Source of the DNA: an uncultured Bacilli bacterium
Lineage (GTDB): Bacteria; Bacillota_I; Bacilli_A; RF39; UBA660
Assembly: GCA_947628325.1 (NCBI GenBank)
Contig: CANQZL010000056.1
Coordinates: forward strand, 1 to 9,125
Direction of reading: 5' to 3'
Length of the DNA: 9,125 nt
The translations under genes were made by a program, and so were the position numbers. Shown here one piece after another: positions 7,321 to 9,125 of this stretch (within the stretch, counting starts at the first letter, position 1; each line of letters starts with the position of its first letter). The notes beneath the pieces are model-generated. The model was not told the origin of the DNA. It ran no database searches and was given only the letters and a program-made list of their open reading frames with translations.

Positions 7321-8988
7321 CTACACCTCATAATTTATTACCGATATATACAAATAATCTATATCACCATCTATTTTAGTCATATAATTATATTTAATAT
7401 TAAAATCTTTTAAATTATACAAAGCACCACAAAAATGTTCAGTTTCTAAAACTATATTTATTTCTTTATTTCTAAATTCATTTAAGTTCATACGTGTTTT
7501 TCCACTCGGTGGTATATATGCTCTAATAACATGTTTAAATGTTATTAGAGAATTTAATCCTAATAAAACTAGAAAAATTATAGACAATAATTTAATTATA
7601 ATTTTCTTGTTCTTAATTAAACTATAAACTGCCATAATTGGTATTAAATATATTTGAGGAGAATATCTCGCCCACCATGAATCACTTACTACAAACATAA
7701 TAAGAAAAACTAATAAAAAAGGTATTCCTAAAAATAATAAGTCATTATATCTCTTTTTTATTATCTCAATTATAAAATGTATTAATAATACCAATAAAGA
7801 TAATATAAATATTCCACTAAATAGCACTCCATATCCACCTACTCTAGTATCATAATTTAATTGGGATACTTCATCAGAACTATAAGTAAAAGGTATTTTT
7901 AATGTTGGTACTTGTACCCACCAATTATTTTCTGATTTACTAAAAAGTGAATAAAAATTTTTCTCAATTGGTTTCATATCTTTAAAACCTAATGGCTGTT
8001 GAGAAGTCATAATGTCAACTTTATCTTTACCCATTAAAGGATATAAAGGATTTAAATGATCAAAAGTATTTTTTATATAAGTACTACTTCCAACAATTAT
8101 AATTCCTATTAAAACAATAACTAAAAAAGTTAATATATTATTACAAAGACTATTAAATTCTTTCAATTTTAATTTTTTTATAAAATAAGGAATAAAATAT
8201 CCTAAGCAAAATATTCCTCCATACATTAACCCAGTAAATTTTATATTAATAAGAATAATCAATAAAGAACCAAGTATCATTTTACAATCAATCTTTTTAT
8301 CATCTTTTATAAATAGTGCCATAAATAAAATAGTTAATAAAAGTATAAATCCCATAAAAGCATCAACATAAAATGTAAATACTTGCTCCCAAAAAATAGG
8401 AAAAAGAGAGCACACTCCTGCCATTATAATAGCAAAAAATTTATTTTTAAACATTCTATTAATTAAATAAGCAATTATAAAAAAGACAACAAAAATAATC
8501 CAAACATTATAAGATTTTGCAGTTTCAATATTACCTGTTAATTTATAAACACTTGCTCCATAAAACCAAGTTGCTTTTGGATAATGTTCTACCCAAATTG
8601 CATTGCCAACATTTTCTAATTTTTTTTCAAACTGGTCAACATTTTCATATAAAGGATTATATCCATCCTTTAGAAGACCAATAGCTAATTTATGATAAGC
8701 ATTCCCATCATAAGACATATCATAAACATGTCCCGATAATAAAATTGATACAATAAATACAAGAAAAAAAACAAGTACACTACAAATTATATTTTTAAAA
8801 TTTTTATCAAAAAAGAAAACTTCAACTATAGAGATTACAATGCTTAAAGGCAAATGAAAAAAAGTCATAGTAATATCAAATATATATCCTAATGAAGTTA
8901 AAATTAATAAATTTATAAACATAAAAATAAAAAGTAAAGATGTATTATAAAATATTTTCAAACAATTATCTAAGAACCTATTCAACAC
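7321..8988 (-). CDS. GT-C-type polytopic membrane glycosyltransferase-like protein
   Basis: A 555-residue protein with about 11-13 membrane segments and a short soluble C-terminal tail (about 490-555). After the N-terminal helices comes a first large extracytoplasmic loop with Asp90, Asp94 and His99 (YDMSYDGNAYH), then EHYPKATWFYGASVY (134-148). Acidic residues in this first loop are typical of GT-C enzymes that use polyprenyl-phosphate sugars. WWARYSPQIYLIP (438-450) resembles the late Arg-Tyr region of several of these families. The start is GTG at 8988, with GAGG seven bases upstream. It is first in the operon with the DPPR-synthase-like gene, suggesting that it uses that enzyme's lipid-linked pentose as donor. 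Similarity to a specific named family was not recognised; a polymerase or another polytopic envelope enzyme remains possible. A 12-pair inverted repeat lies inside the coding sequence at 7521-7550. Confidence 0.7.
   Translation of the reverse strand: MLNRFLDNCLKIFYNTSLLFIFMFINLLILTSLGYIFDITMTFFHLPLSIVISIVEVFFFDKNFKNIICSVLVFFLVFIVSILLSGHVYDMSYDGNAYHKLAIGLLKDGYNPLYENVDQFEKKLENVGNAIWVEHYPKATWFYGASVYKLTGNIETAKSYNVWIIFVVFFIIAYLINRMFKNKFFAIIMAGVCSLFPIFWEQVFTFYVDAFMGFILLLTILFMALFIKDDKKIDCKMILGSLLIILINIKFTGLMYGGIFCLGYFIPYFIKKLKLKEFNSLCNNILTFLVIVLIGIIIVGSSTYIKNTFDHLNPLYPLMGKDKVDIMTSQQPLGFKDMKPIEKNFYSLFSKSENNWWVQVPTLKIPFTYSSDEVSQLNYDTRVGGYGVLFSGIFILSLLVLLIHFIIEIIKKRYNDLLFLGIPFLLVFLIMFVVSDSWWARYSPQIYLIPIMAVYSLIKNKKIIIKLLSIIFLVLLGLNSLITFKHVIRAYIPPSGKTRMNLNEFRNKEINIVLETEHFCGALYNLKDFNIKYNYMTKIDGDIDYLYISVINYEV
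7521..7550. repeat. Perfect 12-base inverted repeat inside the GT-C gene
   Basis: CTCTAATAACAT (7521-7532) and ATGTTATTAGAG (7539-7550) are exact reverse complements around a six-base centre. The arms extend outward with two mismatches to about 7515 and 7556. The element encodes residues 480-489 of the glycosyltransferase, just after its last membrane helix. No U-run follows on either strand, so it is not a terminator. Confidence 0.8.
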
Positions 8989-9012
8989 AAAACCACCTCA
9001 CTATATATTAAT

Positions 9013-9021
9013 ATTTTATCA
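9013..9021 (-). promoter_or_regulatory. Possible extended -10 promoter of the GT-C-UbiA-acyltransferase operon
   Basis: On the minus strand TGA precedes TAAAAT (9018-9013), an extended -10 box with one mismatch. The start would be near 9006, leaving a leader of under 20 bases that includes the GAGGTGG ribosome binding site. No convincing -35 box is spaced correctly; a TTGATT at about 9069-9074 is too far away. The rest of 9001-9125 is AT-rich, with other TATA-like matches and no gene, so the choice is tentative. Confidence 0.4.
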
Positions 9022-9125
9022 CAAAATTCTATTTTATAAACTTTTATACATAAAAACTTGCTAATAAAAATCAATAGTTTTTTTGTAAATTTGTTAAATT
9101 TATTTTTAAGAAAATTTAAAGCATA

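Noticed and set aside
9052..9082. A-rich/T-rich hairpin (AAAAACT with AGTTTTT) upstream of the GT-C operon, possibly a terminator for a gene beyond the right edge
   Set aside because: The stem has seven mostly A-U pairs and a 17-base loop. Such pairs are common in sequence this AT-rich and no gene end is visible.
1..9125. A mobile element, phage or CRISPR system as the hidden feature
   Set aside because: No transposase, integrase, toxin-antitoxin pair, regularly spaced repeats or terminal inverted repeats were found. All genes are co-oriented and look like ordinary chromosomal operons, though the right-hand operon is more AT-rich.
1..9125. TGA read as tryptophan (genetic code 4), suggested by the absence of TGA stops
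   Set aside because: The many tryptophans in these genes, including Trp-Trp pairs in the GT-C protein, are TGG, and no frame depends on reading through TGA.

Overview
The window looks like chromosome from a very AT-rich, low-GC Gram-positive bacterium (Bacillota, probably Bacilli or an uncultured relative). Reasons: GC is very low throughout, every gene has a strong AGGAGG-type ribosome binding site, and genes are packed into short-spaced operons. Promoters are near-consensus TTGAAA/TATAAT and intrinsic terminators are compact. All tryptophans checked are TGG, so the standard bacterial code applies, although none of the seven genes ends in TGA (3 TAA, 4 TAG). This placement is inferred from composition and gene families, not from a marker gene.

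All seven genes lie on the minus strand, so transcription runs from right to left. (1) At the right, 8988 to 5426, is a three-gene membrane operon. Its order is a GT-C-type polytopic glycosyltransferase-like protein, a UbiA-superfamily protein closely resembling polyprenyl-phosphate phosphoribosyltransferase (DPPR synthase), and a family 3 membrane acyltransferase. Together they suggest synthesis of a lipid-linked pentose, its transfer to an envelope acceptor, and acylation of the product. A bidirectional hairpin terminator overlapping the last stop codon closes the unit. (2) In the middle, 5356 to 957, is a MarR-regulated drug or peptide exporter operon: a promoter, a perfect palindromic operator just downstream of the -10 box, marR, and two ABC half-transporters. 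The two half-transporters have complementary degenerate and intact ATP sites, as in heterodimeric exporters of the TM287/288, BmrCD and LmrCD type. The second carries a large extracellular insertion. (3) At the left, 951 to 71, is a single gene. It encodes a cytosolic acidic protein with an SH3/KOW-like N-terminus and a transglutaminase-like fold that appears to lack the catalytic Cys and His. It has its own promoter and a terminator overlapping its stop codon.

To the left of that terminator is a second hairpin (17-60). Its G-U wobbles and GAAA tetraloop make sense only as minus-strand RNA. No gene-free stretch exceeds about 135 bases, and no RNA genes, CRISPR arrays, insertion sequences or integrase genes are visible. 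The most interesting item is the GT-C/UbiA/acyltransferase operon, a candidate pentofuranosyl envelope-modification system in a low-GC organism.
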